Shown here: positions 33,116-37,099 of the stretch, piece by piece
How positions within the stretch are numbered: position 1 is the first letter of the stretch
Layout of the letters: each line of letters opens with the position of its first letter
Assembly: GCA_035691485.1 (NCBI GenBank)
Contig: DASSIZ010000083.1
Coordinates: 1-37,099, forward strand
DNA length: 37,099 bases
Direction of reading: 5' to 3'
Origin: Terriglobales bacterium
Lineage (GTDB): Bacteria; Acidobacteriota; Terriglobia; Terriglobales; Acidobacteriaceae
Notes under the pieces: generated by a model
What the model saw: the letters and a program-made list of their open reading frames with translations, nothing else
The model's database searches: none
What the model was told of the DNA's origin: nothing
Position numbers and translations under genes: made by a program

Positions 33116-33296
33116 CCGCCGGCGAAACTCTTTTTGGCAGTGGCAGTTAGGGTTCGGGGGGCGACGAAACGGTAATCCTGGCGAGGGTTTAATTGGTGCC
33201 TGGCGGCGGGGCGTAATTCTTTCCCCGGCTCTGGCAAAAGCTACCTAATAAAAAATTCAGCCGCCGACTAAGTCGCGTGCTATCAGTGTGCGCCGT

Positions 33297-33312
33297 TGGC
33301 ATGGAGGTTGCT
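33297..33312 (+). promoter_or_regulatory. Sigma54 (-24/-12) promoter facing a non-coding hairpin
   Basis: TGGCAT-GGAGG-TTGCT matches the RpoN consensus at all key positions (GG and GC 10 bp apart, TTGCW intact). The start would be near 33323. Downstream on the plus strand there is no open frame, only the hairpin with a T-rich tail at 33344-33402, and the next gene there is on the other strand. Confidence 0.5.
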
Positions 33313-33322
33313 TTGAGAAAGG

Positions 33323-33402
33323 ACAGACGAAGTGGCGCGCAACAGGGGCGCTCTCGAGAATAACTTTCGGCCAGAGAGTTTCTTGAGCGCCCCTTTGCAT
33401 TT
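33323..33402 (+). ncRNA. Predicted sigma54-dependent small RNA (~80 nt)
   Basis: Predicted from the sigma54 start at 33323 to the T-rich stretch ending 33402. AGGGGCGCTC (33344-33353) and GAGCGCCCCT (33385-33394) pair perfectly over 10 bp, with a shorter AACT/AGTT or CTCTC/GAGAG inner pairing. The stem is followed by TTGCATTT, a moderate U-rich end. On the minus strand no U-run follows, so a role as terminator for the HMA gene is less likely. No known sRNA family recognised. Confidence 0.35.
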
Positions 33403-33663
33403 CTAGGCCAACCGGAGTTTCTCCGTCACATCGATTCCCGCCTGCCGCAGCAGCGCCGCCACCGAGTCTTCTGTCAACCTGGTAGCGTCGTATTCTACGC
33501 GCAAAGTTCTTTCGCTTTCGTTGAAGACAATCCGCCGGATTCCATAGACGTCGCGCACGCTTTCGATGGCGCGCATCTCCGCCGTTCCCGGCGCCTTGCC
33601 GTATTGAAATGCCACTTCCACCGCTGTCAAGGCTTCCCTCGAAACCAGAAGTTGCGAATACAC
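33403..33663 (-). CDS. Small HMA-like protein lacking the CxxC metal site
   Basis: 86 residues. The ferredoxin-like beta-alpha-beta pattern of heavy-metal-associated domains is readable: AIESVRDVYGIRRIVFNESE, LRVEYDATRLTEDSVAALLR, QAGIDV. The GMxCxxC loop is replaced (KAPGTAEMRAI), and there is no cysteine in the protein, so it cannot bind Cu(I) in the usual way. It starts with GTG 33663, divergent from the copper ATPase gene (51 bp apart). The pairing suggests a regulatory or docking role for the ATPase, but sequence alone does not show it. Confidence 0.7.
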   Translation of the reverse strand: MYSQLLVSREALTAVEVAFQYGKAPGTAEMRAIESVRDVYGIRRIVFNESERTLRVEYDATRLTEDSVAALLRQAGIDVTEKLRLA

Positions 33664-33714
33664 TGCATATTCGGTTGAATCTAACTATAGCAGCCGACAT
33701 CTGGAAACCTGGGC

Positions 33715-36231
<2,517 letters not shown>

Positions 36232-36439
36232 CATCGCGCCGATTAACTCGAAATTGAAGTTTGTCATCCCGAGCGAGCGCGAACGGCCGCGACCGTCGAG
36301 AGCGGGTTCGTGAGCGCGAGTCGAGGGACCCTACTCCGCCCGTACGATCGGAACTGTTGGAAGGCAGCTCATTCGAGGGCCGCGATGAAGGGAGGCTTAT
36401 TGCCGTTGCCAACTCTAACAACTCAAAAATTCAAAATAC
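36232..36439. other. Convergent gap with dispersed-type palindromic element
   Basis: About 208 bp between the copper ATPase and the TlpA-like gene. It begins TTTGTCATCCCGAGCGAGCG (36260-36279), and a few tens of bases on reads GAGTCGAGGGACCC. This resembles, from memory, a repeated intergenic element of Acidobacteria genomes. It has nested GAGCG/CGCTC-type pairings but no U-run terminator. No coding frame is supported. Confidence 0.35.
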
Positions 36440-36937
36440 CTACATCCTGCTCAAGTACGACACAATTTCCGGCTGGTTCCAGTCAATCGCGCCGATAAAC
36501 TTCCGCCGCACTTTACCGTCGCGATCGATCACGTACGTCTCCGGGAACTTGAACGTGCCGTATAGCGCATTCGACTTCTGGTTGGGATCGCGCACCGCCA
36601 GCAAGTCCACGCCGTGGTCTTTCAAAAATTTCTTGTAAGCATTCTCGTCCACGTCCACGCTCACTGCCAGCACGGTTACTCCCTTGTCTTTCAGGCGCGA
36701 CTGCATCTGCACCAGCGACGGCATCTCCTCGACACATGGCGGGCACCATGTCGCCCAGAAATTCAGCACTACCACCTTGCCCCTGAAATCGTGCAGTGCT
36801 ACCGCCCGGGAGGTGTCCTGGATGGAAAAATCCGGCGCCGCCTCGCCGATCCGCGGCGGTCGCGAGCCACTGTAGCATCCGTTCAGCAGCGTCGCCGCCA
36901 GGACAAGAATTCCGACAACTGTCTTCCGGCCTCTCAC
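36440..36937 (-). CDS. TlpA/ResA-like lipoprotein thioredoxin
   Basis: 165 residues. Lipobox LLNGC (Cys21 lipidated), so it is anchored to a membrane facing the periplasm. The thioredoxin fold has the WCPPC active site (Trp64-Cys65-Pro-Pro-Cys68) in VLNFWATWCPPCVEEMP and the cis-proline region FPETYVIDRDG. The AhpC/TSA-like start GEAAPDFSIQD is typical. It likely reduces protein disulfides, for example in cytochrome c maturation. It converges with the copper ATPase gene. No ccm gene is nearby. Confidence 0.88.
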   Translation of the reverse strand: MRGRKTVVGILVLAATLLNGCYSGSRPPRIGEAAPDFSIQDTSRAVALHDFRGKVVVLNFWATWCPPCVEEMPSLVQMQSRLKDKGVTVLAVSVDVDENAYKKFLKDHGVDLLAVRDPNQKSNALYGTFKFPETYVIDRDGKVRRKFIGAIDWNQPEIVSYLSRM

Positions 36938-36993
36938 GCTGCCATCATACGACAGCCTTCGCCCGCTGCTTTCCGCCTCTTGTCACCCTGACC

Positions 36994-37008
36994 TGTGACC
37001 GGCTCACA
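36994..37008. promoter_or_regulatory. CRP-like palindrome near the TlpA-like gene
   Basis: TGTGA-CCGGC-TCACA has perfect CRP half sites but a 5-bp instead of 6-bp spacer, which weakens the case. It lies 57 bp upstream of the ATG. The remainder of 36938-37099 shows no gene I can support. Confidence 0.3.
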
Positions 37009-37099
37009 TAGGAGCTTTCTCCCGCGGCTCGTAATCATTTAGGAGTTTTGTTTTCAATATTTTGCGTGTAACTGCTTTGAACTCAAGGATCTGCCGGCC

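Noticed and set aside
33344-33394. Terminator for the minus-strand HMA gene
   Set aside because: The minus-strand downstream bases (GTTGCGCG) contain no U-run, while the plus-strand side is T-rich.

Overview
The window is about 37 kb of GC-rich chromosomal DNA with ordinary housekeeping content. It most likely comes from an Acidobacteriota (Terriglobia/Koribacter-like) genome. The pointers are the tig-clpP-clpX block, DUF6328-type membrane proteins next to a PD40-propeller C-terminus, a coxB-coxA-coxC-coxC2-cox4 oxidase cluster, PilZ/HEAT and GGDEF proteins, and many short palindromic repeats between genes. Taxonomy is inferred; no rRNA, tRNA, IS element, phage or CRISPR array is visible.

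Layout. 1-1,112: end of a propeller protein, then two DUF6328-like halves separated by one in-frame TAA, then the clpX terminator. 1,139-4,741: proteostasis operon tig>clpP>clpX (minus strand) with a good sigma70 promoter. 4,861-9,846: four-gene iron-uptake operon (minus strand): FTR1-DUF2318 fusion, two FtsX-type permeases, and an ABC ATPase fused to a DtxR-like metalloregulator module. Its promoter region carries a Fur-box-like and a CRP-like palindrome. 10,131-14,237: a 1000-residue HEAT/PilZ protein with a glycine-rich repeat block, then a BioF2/CelD-type acetyltransferase. 14,243-20,353: uvrA followed by TPR, two small secreted proteins and an HExxH metallopeptidase (minus strand). 20,538-25,238: aa3-type cytochrome c oxidase operon with a small CxxC membrane protein at its end and a convergent 34-residue membrane mini-ORF. 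25,461-29,932: SPASM-like radical SAM enzyme, methyltransferase, hotdog thioesterase, pdxS and an AhpD-like protein. 30,256-33,663: type IV pilin with a clear sigma54 promoter, STAS protein, GGDEF-histidine kinase fusion, a second sigma54-like promoter feeding a predicted ~80-nt small RNA, and a cysteine-less HMA protein. 33,715-36,937: copper-type P1B ATPase with YHS and two CPMHPE-type metal-binding modules, and a TlpA-like lipoprotein thioredoxin.

Most notable: (i) an iron-transport ATPase that appears to carry its own DtxR-type metal sensor, with a His/Cys-rich insert in the wing; (ii) two sigma54 -24/-12 elements 2.5 kb apart, one driving pilA and one pointing into an apparently non-coding hairpin RNA; (iii) a PilZ effector and a GGDEF-kinase fusion in the same window, implying c-di-GMP signalling; (iv) a two-domain DUF6328 gene apparently split by a stop codon. 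All regulatory sites were read by eye and have not been tested.
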